Below are positions 9,460 to 16,517 of a stretch of 64,000 nucleotides of DNA, piece after piece. Numbering within the stretch: position 1 is the stretch's first letter; every line of letters begins with the position of its first letter. Origin of the DNA: Gammaproteobacteria bacterium (GTDB taxonomy: Bacteria > Pseudomonadota > Gammaproteobacteria > Pseudomonadales > Azotimanducaceae); NCBI GenBank assembly GCA_028821405.1, contig JAPPGK010000003.1, positions 61,046 through 125,045 on the forward strand, written 5' to 3'. The notes beneath the pieces are model-generated. The model was not told the origin of the DNA. It worked only from the letters and a program-made list of their open reading frames with translations, and made no database searches. A program made the translations under genes and the position numbers.

Positions 9460-10059
9460 TCAGAGCCAGCCGCGCGCCCGCGCCATCCGAGCAGCTTCCA
9501 CCCGGTTGGATGCACCGAGCTTGCTCATCGCCTCGGACAGGTAGTTGCGCACCGTGCCGTGGGCCAAGTGTAGTTGCCGGCCGATCTCGGAGCTCTTGAG
9601 TCCTTCGCCCGCCAAGCGCAAGACCTGGCGCTCGCGGTCGGTCAACGGATCGACCTCGCCCCAGGCGGCCGCCGCCAGTTCAGGGTCCACGACGCGACGT
9701 CCGCCGTGGACTCGGCGCAGCGCGGCAGCGAGCGACGGCGCCGGGGCGTCCTTCAGGAGGTAGCCCGCGGTTCCCGCGTCCAGGGCGCGCTTCAGGTAGC
9801 CGCTGCGGGCAAAGGTGGTGACGATGACCACCTTGGTGGCGGGTACTGCGACCGGCACCTTCTGCGCCAACTCGAGCCCGGTGAGGCCGGGCATTTCGAT
9901 ATCCGTGAGCAGGATGTCGGGCGTTGTCTCTCTGACGAGCCGGAGTGCCGCGTCGCCATCCGCAGCTTGGCCGACCACGTCGAATCCTTCGAGTTCGAGC
10001 AACGCCGCGAGGGCACCGAGCACCATCTGCTGGTCTTCGGCGATGACCACCCGGATCAT
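9460..10059 (-). CDS. NarL/LuxR-family response regulator (DesR type)
   Basis: Two-component response regulator of 199 residues. The receiver domain (1-120) has the acidic pair ED at 8-9, phospho-acceptor Asp53 in LLTDIEMPG, and the conserved Thr in VTTFA. A LuxR-type helix-turn-helix follows at about 138-180 (LTDRERQVLRLAGEG, then SEIGRQL). The ATG overlaps the stop of the upstream kinase gene by four bases (ATGA), so the pair is translationally coupled and this is the cognate regulator. A plausible target is the dyad TGACGTTTGTCA found before its own operon and before the amidohydrolase gene. That link is an inference. Confidence 0.93.
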   Translation of the reverse strand: MIRVVIAEDQQMVLGALAALLELEGFDVVGQAADGDAALRLVRETTPDILLTDIEMPGLTGLELAQKVPVAVPATKVVIVTTFARSGYLKRALDAGTAGYLLKDAPAPSLAAALRRVHGGRRVVDPELAAAAWGEVDPLTDRERQVLRLAGEGLKSSEIGRQLHLAHGTVRNYLSEAMSKLGASNRVEAARMARARGWL

Positions 10060-11240
10060 GGTTGACCCGCCGTTTGCCCGGCCGGTTGGGGGGTTCTCGT
10101 CGGCAGGCGAACCGTCAGTCGCGTTCCTTGTGCCGTCGTCCGCGAGAAGGTTCCGCCCAACGCTTGCACGCGCAGTCGGATGCCGGTCAGCCCGTTGCCT
10201 TCACTGCCGCCGCCTTGGCCGTTGTCGGCCAGGGTAAGCACAACATCGGTTCGTTCCCTGCCGAGTGTGGCCCGTGCCGCCGTGGCACCGGAGTGGCGAA
10301 GCACATTGGTCGAGCCTTCGCGCAGCACCATCGCCAATGCGCTCTCCTGCTCGGGTGCGAGGTCTACGGGCTCGAAATCCATGTCGAACGCGATGCCGGC
10401 GCTCGCCATTGCCTTGCGGATGCCCGAGATTTCCTCGGCAAGACCGCTCGCCCGGTAGCCGCGCACCGCTTCCCGAACCTGGTCCAGGGTATCCCGGGAG
10501 ATTCCTTCCACTTCGCGCATTTCCCTACCCGCGCGTTCCGGGTCGGTGGCGGCGAGACGGGCCGCAAGCGCACTCTTTAGGGTGATTGTCGACAGGGTGT
10601 GTCCCAGGAGGTCGTGGAGATCCCGGGAAATGCGTTCCCGCTCCGCGATGGCCGCCAAGCGCTTGATCTCCTCCTCGCCGAGTCTCAGCCGCGTGTTGTG
10701 ACGTTCACGTTCCGCTTGCAGAAACTGGCTGAGGACGATTACCGGTACCAGCAGCAGGACCGGGAGGAACGGCGCCCACCGAAAGGCGAGCGGCCAATCG
10801 GTGACGAAGAAGAGGCATGCCAGGATCGCCAAGGCCAGGGCGACCACCACGCCGGCCCTCCCCCCCGTCGTGTCCCGGGTTGCCGACGCGGCGGCGTAGA
10901 TGAGGAAGATCGTGGAATTGACGTTCAGTTGAAACGCGACACCGACGATCGCCAGCACCGCCATCGCGCTGCACGCGACGTACAGCTTGGGACGTTGGTC
11001 GGCGGCGGTCCAACGCGTGCCGGCGACGTAGAACGGCAGGAAGATCGCGATCAGCACAAGGGTCGGCAGCCAGCGCCCGTCTGGTGAGAGCGCCGGCTCG
11101 AATGCCATGAAGCCGAGGAAACACAGGTAGACGTAGGGCTCGACGGCTTGCCAGAGTCGGGCGGAACGCGTGGCGCTCCCGTCGACGTTGGACTCGCCGC
11201 GGGCCGAAGCGGACACATCTGCCTTCGACATTCCCATCAC
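10056..11240 (-). CDS. Sensor histidine kinase (DesK type)
   Basis: Membrane sensor kinase of 394 residues. After a hydrophilic N-terminus of about 28 residues come five or six hydrophobic segments (about 30-175). A HisKA_3 dimerisation domain follows, with the phospho-acceptor His in RISRDLHDLLGHT near residue 205, then an HATPase_c domain with REGSTNVLRHS (N box) and DNGQGG/GNGLTGIR (G boxes). There is no large periplasmic loop, so it probably senses the membrane or something within it, as DesK, LiaS and related kinases do. The start at 11240 could instead be the ATG at 11231. It forms an operon with the response regulator downstream. No ABC transporter or desaturase gene, the common partners, is adjacent. 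Confidence 0.92.
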   Translation of the reverse strand: MMGMSKADVSASARGESNVDGSATRSARLWQAVEPYVYLCFLGFMAFEPALSPDGRWLPTLVLIAIFLPFYVAGTRWTAADQRPKLYVACSAMAVLAIVGVAFQLNVNSTIFLIYAAASATRDTTGGRAGVVVALALAILACLFFVTDWPLAFRWAPFLPVLLLVPVIVLSQFLQAERERHNTRLRLGEEEIKRLAAIAERERISRDLHDLLGHTLSTITLKSALAARLAATDPERAGREMREVEGISRDTLDQVREAVRGYRASGLAEEISGIRKAMASAGIAFDMDFEPVDLAPEQESALAMVLREGSTNVLRHSGATAARATLGRERTDVVLTLADNGQGGGSEGNGLTGIRLRVQALGGTFSRTTAQGTRLTVRLPTRTPQPAGQTAGQP

Positions 11241-11252
11241 TCCGACGTTCTA

Positions 11253-11268
11253 CACACTCGACAGTGTG
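11253..11268. promoter_or_regulatory. Perfect dyad just upstream of the sensor kinase gene
   Basis: CACACT-CGAC-AGTGTG is a perfect six-base inverted repeat around four bases, 13 bp before the kinase start. It would lie in the 5' untranslated region if transcription begins near 11290. It could be an operator or an RNA hairpin that modulates expression. Its function is not known. Confidence 0.4.
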
Positions 11269-11289
11269 CGTCTGGCAATGCGCGTCCTA

Positions 11290-11327
11290 CAGTGATAGCC
11301 GTAATCGCGTTCCCATGACGTTTGTCA
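11290..11327 (-). promoter_or_regulatory. Shared promoter/operator element, copy B
   Basis: The plus strand reads CAGTGA, CCGTAA and then TGACGTTTGTCA at 11316-11327, the same layout and spacing as copy A at 7451-7487. On the minus strand GTGACA is followed 17-18 bp later by TTACGG and then TCACTG. The kinase start lies about 50 bp downstream of the proximal end, a spacing like that at the amidohydrolase gene. It probably serves autoregulation of the two-component operon. Confidence 0.6.
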
Positions 11328-11365
11328 CACCGCCAATGCTCACGTCACGGTGTCCGATCCGATCC

Positions 11366-11388
11366 GAAAAAGGTGCCTCTTAGCACCT
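11366..11388 (-). terminator. Rho-independent terminator after the 40-residue ORF
   Basis: On the minus strand AGGTGC-TAAGAG-GCACCT forms a six-base-pair stem with a six-base loop and is followed directly by TTTTT. The TAA stop of the small ORF lies inside the loop. The hairpin separates the small ORF from the two-component operon, which then starts from its own promoter. Confidence 0.65.
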
Positions 11389-11502
11389 CTTCGAGGCGGA
11401 TACAAACGGCGTTTGGTGGCGCTCCGGCCCGGACGCGGAGATCACTCGCGCGTCAGCGACCGCAGCCACAATCGCCACGATCACGAACAGTCCTCGAGTC
11501 AT
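11380..11502 (-). CDS. Putative small exported or membrane peptide (40 residues)
   Basis: ATG at 11502 preceded by a strong ribosome binding site (GGGAGGGGAAG). Translation gives 40 residues: MTRG, a hydrophobic run rich in Val, Ile and Ala (about 5-17), an ADA that could be a signal peptidase site, and a polar tail ending in Lys-Arg-Cys. The stop codon sits within a Rho-independent terminator. The ribosome site, signal-like sequence and terminator together support a real gene. The family is unknown. Its position upstream of a membrane sensor kinase makes a signalling or accessory role conceivable, but nothing in the sequence proves it. Confidence 0.45.
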   Translation of the reverse strand: MTRGLFVIVAIVAAVADARVISASGPERHQTPFVSASKRC

Positions 11503-11763
11503 AGCACTGCTTCCCCTCCCGAACGAACGTGACGAATCGATGCTCGGACCACGGTCTCGGGTGAGATAGGAATACCCGCGGCAGCCCGTCGACGGGCGCC
11601 AGCGGCTCGTCGGTCGAGTAACCCACGTTTCCCGCACAGATTGGTGCCGGGAACGCCCGTTCCGCGTAGAGACCTTGGCTTCACCCTCACTTCGCGCTGG
11701 ACAGTCCTCGACTCGCCTTCGCGGTGCGTGGAATACTGTTCAGCTCGACTGCGGAGTCGCACC
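11503..11763. other. Intergenic region with a perfect 14-bp palindrome
   Basis: This stretch separates the small minus-strand ORF from the PhyH gene. I find no gene in it. GCCCGTCGACGGGC at 11584-11597 is a perfect palindrome and a possible protein-binding site or hairpin. GGAG at 11752-11755 is the likely ribosome binding site of the PhyH gene. Promoters for both flanking genes must lie here but are not recognisable by eye. Confidence 0.4.
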
Positions 11764-12588
11764 TTGAACGAAGAGCAACGCTACCTATTCGACACGTTCG
11801 GATACCTGGTTGTACCCGGCGTGCTGAGCGTTGCCCAAGTCGATGAATTGCGCGCCACCCTCAAGCAACCGACCGAGCAGTTCGATTCCGCCGATCAGAA
11901 GGTGATACCCCTGCATTGGTCCAGGGTGTGGCGGGACATGCTCGACCTGCCGACATTGAGCCCGATCCTCGAGCAGCTGATCGGCAACCACGCCCGCCGT
12001 CAAGCGTACGAGAAACGGGCGCGGGAAGATCCAGACGTCCAGGTCCTGCCCACGTTCCGCCTCGATCACATCAACGTGCACACCCATATCGGCAAGGGTT
12101 TCAAGGGGGGTATCCTGCACGGTGGCTCCTTGGGCACCGGGGGTTGTCAGTTCTTCCGCTACCACGACGGCGAGTTCTACAACGGCCTGCTGGCGGTTAC
12201 CTTCGAACTCCACGACAGCCACGCCAACGGCGGCGGCTTCGGCTGCATTCCGGGGACGCACAAGGCGAACCTGCCGCTACCCAAACGCTGGCGCGATCTG
12301 AGCCGGGGTGTGCCGGATTTCGTTCAGCGCGTGGCCGCCAAACCCGGCGATGCCATCGTGTTCACCGAGGCCCTGATCCACGGCACCCTCCCGTGGCAAG
12401 TCGACGACATCCGCAGGACGGTCTTCTACAAGTTCTCGCCCCATGCTTCATCATGGTCGGGCAACTATTTCGACCCCGACGACTTCCGCCACTATCCCGA
12501 CATGGACGACCGCAAGATGACCGTGCTGGAGCCGCCGAATGCCCGCTACCCTGGTCGACCGACCCAGCCCAAGCCGGTGTCGGCGTAA
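11764..12588 (+). CDS. Phytanoyl-CoA dioxygenase (PhyH) family protein
   Basis: Putative non-haem Fe(II)/2-oxoglutarate oxygenase of about 274 residues from a TTG start at 11764, which has GGAG seven bases upstream. The next upstream ATG (11641) would add a poorly conserved leader, so TTG is preferred. PhyH features include the N-terminal YLFDTFGYLVVPGVLS, a central FRLDHINVHTHIGKG segment, ELHDSHANGGGFGCIPGTHK and the distal EALIHGTLPW with the second metal His. Family members hydroxylate varied small molecules, so the substrate is unknown. A clean HxD is less obvious than in other PhyH proteins here. The gene precedes an amidohydrolase-2 gene by 12 bp, suggesting an operon. Confidence 0.82.
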   Translation: MNEEQRYLFDTFGYLVVPGVLSVAQVDELRATLKQPTEQFDSADQKVIPLHWSRVWRDMLDLPTLSPILEQLIGNHARRQAYEKRAREDPDVQVLPTFRLDHINVHTHIGKGFKGGILHGGSLGTGGCQFFRYHDGEFYNGLLAVTFELHDSHANGGGFGCIPGTHKANLPLPKRWRDLSRGVPDFVQRVAAKPGDAIVFTEALIHGTLPWQVDDIRRTVFYKFSPHASSWSGNYFDPDDFRHYPDMDDRKMTVLEPPNARYPGRPTQPKPVSA

Positions 12589-12600
12589 GTCCGGGGGAGC

Positions 12601-13725
12601 ATGGCTGACGCGGCCACCAGCGCAGGCGAGGCATTGGAATCCGGCATGGCGATGAAGCCCTTCGCAAGCCTCCTGTTCTCGATCATGGCGGTCGCGGCAA
12701 CGGCGGAGGGCTATCTCGACATGCACGTCCATGCCGCGGGCATCGGCGCCGGCGGTAGCGGCGCGTTCGTGGGTGCCGAGATGCGCGGCAACATCCGCTT
12801 TCGGTTCTACCTGCGGGCCTTCGGCGTCAACGAGAAGGAGGTCGAAGCCGAAGGTGACGGCCTTATCATCGAGAGGATCAGCGCGAAGTTGGCCGAGTCC
12901 GAGCAGGTGGCCCGCGCGGTCGTCCTTGCCATGGATGGCGTGGTCGGGACCGACGGCGAATTGGACCGGGAGGCCACGCAGTTCTACGTTCCCAACGAGT
13001 TTGTGGCGGCCGAGGTCAAACGCTACGACAACCTCTGCTACGGCGCGAGCGTCAATCCCCGCCGGCACGATGCCATTGCCAGGTTGGAACAAGCAAAGTC
13101 GGACGGCGCGTTGCTCGTCAAGTGGATTCCCAACATCATGCTCTTCGATCCGGCAGACCCCGGGCTCGAGCCGTTCTACCGAAAACTCGTGGAACTGGAT
13201 CTGCCCCTACTGAGCCATGCCGGCAAGGAACAGGCGTTCGCCCATGCGAGAGATGATCTTGGCGATCCGCGACGCCTGGAGTTCCCGCTGTCGCTGGGGG
13301 TGACGGTCATCGCGGCGCACATCGCGACCACGGGAAAGAGCGAGGGGGAGGACAACTTCGAGCGCATCCTCCCGATGTTCGACGAATACCCGAATCTCTA
13401 CTCGGAGATTTCGAGCCTCACGCAGGTGAACAAGCGTAACTACCTAAGACGCGCCCTGGATGTGCCGGGTCTGGACGAACGCCTACTCTATGGCACGGAC
13501 TACCCCCTGCAATTCCGTCTGTTGGTGTCGTCCCTCTATCACCTCCGCCATATCGGCGTCGCCAACGCTCGGTTGGTAAGTTCCATCTCGAACCCCTGGG
13601 ATCGGGACGTGGCCCTCAAATCCGCCATGGGCACCCCGGAGCATGTCTTCGCCCGTAGCGCCGAATTGCTGGATGTCCAACGCTGCCGTGTGCCCGCCGA
13701 GCCGTCTTTCGCCGAGCCGCCTTGA
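12601..13725 (+). CDS. Exported amidohydrolase-2 family protein
   Basis: TIM-barrel metal hydrolase of up to 374 residues. The ATG at 12601 sits almost on GGGGGAG. In-frame ATGs at 12646 or 12652 would give a cleaner signal peptide (MKPFASLLFSIMAVAATAEG), so the real start may be there. Signatures are LDMHVHAAG with the HxH metal pair, KWIPNIMLFD with the Lys at a metal-bridging position, LLSHAGKE, VIAAHIATTG, and LLYGTDYPLQF with the terminal Asp. The family includes decarboxylases and hydrolases of aromatic or lactone substrates. It follows the PhyH gene closely and precedes a TauD-type gene, so the three may act on one compound. Confidence 0.83.
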   Translation: MADAATSAGEALESGMAMKPFASLLFSIMAVAATAEGYLDMHVHAAGIGAGGSGAFVGAEMRGNIRFRFYLRAFGVNEKEVEAEGDGLIIERISAKLAESEQVARAVVLAMDGVVGTDGELDREATQFYVPNEFVAAEVKRYDNLCYGASVNPRRHDAIARLEQAKSDGALLVKWIPNIMLFDPADPGLEPFYRKLVELDLPLLSHAGKEQAFAHARDDLGDPRRLEFPLSLGVTVIAAHIATTGKSEGEDNFERILPMFDEYPNLYSEISSLTQVNKRNYLRRALDVPGLDERLLYGTDYPLQFRLLVSSLYHLRHIGVANARLVSSISNPWDRDVALKSAMGTPEHVFARSAELLDVQRCRVPAEPSFAEPP

Positions 13726-13782
13726 ACGACGCACACGGGCGTTGTCCGCTATGCTTACGCGTTCGACCTCGACGGTGCCGAC

Positions 13783-14595
13783 ATGAGCGAACCAACGCGC
13801 GAATTGACGACGGCGCCAGTCGTGACGCCGCTTGCGGGGTTGATCGGTGCCCAGGTCGATGTCGATCTCCGCCACATCGACGATGACGTGTTCGAGCGCA
13901 TCCACGAGGCGTTTCTGGAATTCGTCATCCTGGTCTTCCCCGACCAGCGGCTATCGCCCGATGACCAACTTGCCTTCGCCCGTCGTTTCGGGGATCTCTA
14001 CCGGTACCCCCACTCCCCGGGGATGGAGGGCCACGAACTGGTGTTGCCGATCAACCTGCCGAGCGGGGTGCGACGGGGCCGGTGGCACTCCGACGCCACG
14101 TTCGATGAGCGTCCGCCGGCCATCTCGATCCTGTCCGCCCGCGAACTGCCGAGCCGTGGCGGCGAGACGGCGTTCGCCAACCAGTACGCCGCCTTCGACA
14201 CCCTGTCGGACGGTATGAAGAAGCTGCTTGCCCGGATGGATGCGGTGCACGACGCGTCGTCGCACCGTCGTCCGGAGGAATGGACCACGCATCCCGTGCT
14301 GCGTACGCATCCGGAGACGCATCGCACCGCGCTGTTCGTCAACAGCGAATTCACGCGGCGTTTTGCCCACATGACCGCGGAGGAGAGCGAAGGGCTCTTG
14401 CGCTACCTCACGACCCACGCCCACCGACCGGAGTTCTGCTACGTGCACCGCTGGCGTCCCGGCGATGTGGTGATGTGGGACAACCGGGCGGCGCAGCACT
14501 ACCCGGTTCTGAACCGCCCGGAAGGCGAGATCCGGCGTATGTGGCGTGTCACGGTGGCCGGGGATCGGCCCCGCTTCGACGCCCGGCCCGTTTAG
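13783..14595 (+). CDS. TauD/TfdA-family Fe(II)/2-oxoglutarate dioxygenase
   Basis: Enzyme of 270 residues, about the usual TauD length. Iron ligands are visible as WHSDATF (His and Asp near 101 and 103) and the distal His in DNRAAQHYPV near 236. The 2-oxoglutarate-binding Arg is in RRMWRVTVAG near 255. FPDQRLSPDDQLAFARRFG near 47-65 and RGGETAFANQYAAFD near 127 are typical. Members release sulfite from taurine, or cleave 2,4-D-like ethers and alkyl sulfates. No sulfonate transporter is adjacent, so the substrate is undetermined. It lies 57 bp after the amidohydrolase-2 gene on the same strand. Confidence 0.93.
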   Translation: MSEPTRELTTAPVVTPLAGLIGAQVDVDLRHIDDDVFERIHEAFLEFVILVFPDQRLSPDDQLAFARRFGDLYRYPHSPGMEGHELVLPINLPSGVRRGRWHSDATFDERPPAISILSARELPSRGGETAFANQYAAFDTLSDGMKKLLARMDAVHDASSHRRPEEWTTHPVLRTHPETHRTALFVNSEFTRRFAHMTAEESEGLLRYLTTHAHRPEFCYVHRWRPGDVVMWDNRAAQHYPVLNRPEGEIRRMWRVTVAGDRPRFDARPV

Positions 14596-14617
14596 AACCG
14601 TACCCCGGTGCCCGCGT

Positions 14618-14646
14618 TTGACGGGCTCGACGCCGCCCAATAGGGT
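14618..14646 (+). promoter_or_regulatory. Possible sigma-70 promoter before the TldD-like pair
   Basis: TTGACG at 14618-14623 and TAGGGT at 14641-14646 are separated by exactly 17 bp. The -35 is a good match and the -10 a weak one. It lies 15 bp before the earliest possible start of the first TldD-like gene. Confidence 0.4.
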
Positions 14647-14660
14647 GGTGCTCTTGGGCG

Positions 14661-16517
14661 ATGGAGATCGACATGGACACAAGGCGCAGACCCTGGCCGG
14701 CGGCCGTAGGGGACTGGCTGCCATGGGCAGGACAGCATGGCTGGGCCGGAGGCGGCGCACAGCGAATGCGAAGCGCCGTCGGCGCTCTGGGGCGCCACGG
14801 AATCGTCTCACGCGGCGCATGTCGCCTTGCGCTGGGGGCGCTTGGCGTCGCGCTGATCGCTGGTAGCGGCTTCGCCGATGTGCTCGACGTCATGCGGGAA
14901 GAACTCGAACGTTCCCGCGACGTGCTCGTCGAACAGCCGACGCCGGTCTACTACCTGAGCTACGAGATCACCGAAGACAAGTCGGTGGCCGTGAACAGCG
15001 CCTTCGGGGCCCTTACCGGGTGGAACGAGAACGAGACCCGGGGTCTCGACATCGACCTCCGGGTCGGCAGTCCGGACTTCGACAACACCCGCGAACTGCG
15101 ATCGCAGCGTGGTGGCTTTGGAAATCGCAGGTCCATTGTCCAGGTTCCCTTGGAGGCCGAGGGGCTGCGCACCATCCTCTGGTACGAGACCGACCGGATG
15201 TACAAGGAGGCGTTGGAGCGGTTCACGATGGTCCAGTCGGACGAGCAGGTCAGCGTCGAGGCGGACGACAAGTCGGGGGATTTCTCGGTCGAGAAGGCCG
15301 AACGGGCATCCGAGAAATCCCTCGTCATCGAGGTGGATCGAGGCGCGTGGGAGGAGCGGGTTCGCCGGTTTTCCGCGCCGTTCCTGGCGTCGCCGCACGT
15401 GTTCGCGGCGAATGCCACGATCTGGGCCGATGCGGAGACCCGCTGGTACGTCAACACCGAAGGCACGGCGATCAAGACATCGAACGCGTACTACCGGATT
15501 TCGATATCCGCCTCGACGCGTGCCGACGACGGCATGGTGTTGCCGCGCACCGAGCAGTTTTTCTCGCTGACCGCCGAAGGACTTCCCGACGACGAAACGG
15601 TGATGGCCGCCGTTCACAAGATGGTCAGCGACCTCACGGCATTGCGCGAAGCGCCGTTGGTCGAACCCTATACCGGGCCGGCGTTGCTCTCGGGTCGGGC
15701 AAGCGGCGTGTTCTTCCACGAGATCCTGGGCCACCGCCTGGAGGGACACCGCCAAAAAGGTGCGACCGAGGGCCAGACCTTCCGGAAGATGGTGGGCGAA
15801 GCCGTCCTGCCGACGACCTTCTCGGTCATATTCGACCCCACCATCACGCGCCTGGGGGACACGGACCTCGTCGGTGCCTACCGCTATGACAACCAGGGTG
15901 TGAAGGCGCGGCGCGTCCCGGTGATCGTGGACGGCGTGCTGACCAATTTCCTGATGGGGCGGATTCCCATCGAGGGCTTCCCCAAATCCAATGGACACGG
16001 TCGCAAGAACACCGGGTTCGCGCCCGTAGCGAGACAGTCGAACCTAATCGTCGAGGTGTCGGAGACCATGACCCGTGACGACTTGAAGGCCCAATTGCTT
16101 GCCATGGCGGAAAAGGAAGGCAAGCCCTTCGGCTTGTTGTTCGACCGTGTCCAGGGCGGATTCGCCATCACTGGACGGTCGTTGCCGAATTCGTTCAACG
16201 TCACGCCAACCGTGGTCTATCGCATCAACCCCGACGGCTCCGAGGAACTCGTACGCGGGGTCGACCTGATCGGCACACCGCTCACCGCCTTCAGCCGGAT
16301 TGTCGCCGCCGGGGACGATCTCGAGGTCTTCAATGGCACCTGCGGCGCCGAGTCCGGACCGGTACCGGTCTCTGCGGTGTCGCCATCGATCCTGGTCTCG
16401 CAGATCGAGGTGCAGAAGAAGGGCAAGTCCCAGACGCGGTTGCCGATCCTGCCGCCGCCAGGTGACTCCCCGAGTGCGTTCGGGGTTCCGGGTGCGTGGG
16501 GAGGGGAAGCACGATGA
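14661..16517 (+). CDS. TldD-like metallopeptidase with signal peptide
   Basis: Member of the TldD/PmbA metalloprotease family. The earliest ATG is at 14661 (618 residues), but an ATG at 14766 opens a convincing signal peptide (CRLALGALGVALIAGSGFA) and may be the true start. The active-site motif HEILGH appears within FFHEILGHRLEGHRQKG, about residue 352 of the long form, matching HExxxH of TldD. The conserved C-terminal GFPKSNGHGRKN and NCGT-like NGTCGAESG segments also occur. E. coli TldD with TldE cleaves unfolded peptides such as antitoxin CcdA and microcin precursors in the cytosol. Here a signal peptide points to the periplasm. The gene overlaps a degenerate paralogue by ATGA. Confidence 0.85.
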   Translation: MEIDMDTRRRPWPAAVGDWLPWAGQHGWAGGGAQRMRSAVGALGRHGIVSRGACRLALGALGVALIAGSGFADVLDVMREELERSRDVLVEQPTPVYYLSYEITEDKSVAVNSAFGALTGWNENETRGLDIDLRVGSPDFDNTRELRSQRGGFGNRRSIVQVPLEAEGLRTILWYETDRMYKEALERFTMVQSDEQVSVEADDKSGDFSVEKAERASEKSLVIEVDRGAWEERVRRFSAPFLASPHVFAANATIWADAETRWYVNTEGTAIKTSNAYYRISISASTRADDGMVLPRTEQFFSLTAEGLPDDETVMAAVHKMVSDLTALREAPLVEPYTGPALLSGRASGVFFHEILGHRLEGHRQKGATEGQTFRKMVGEAVLPTTFSVIFDPTITRLGDTDLVGAYRYDNQGVKARRVPVIVDGVLTNFLMGRIPIEGFPKSNGHGRKNTGFAPVARQSNLIVEVSETMTRDDLKAQLLAMAEKEGKPFGLLFDRVQGGFAITGRSLPNSFNVTPTVVYRINPDGSEELVRGVDLIGTPLTAFSRIVAAGDDLEVFNGTCGAESGPVPVSAVSPSILVSQIEVQKKGKSQTRLPILPPPGDSPSAFGVPGAWGGEAR

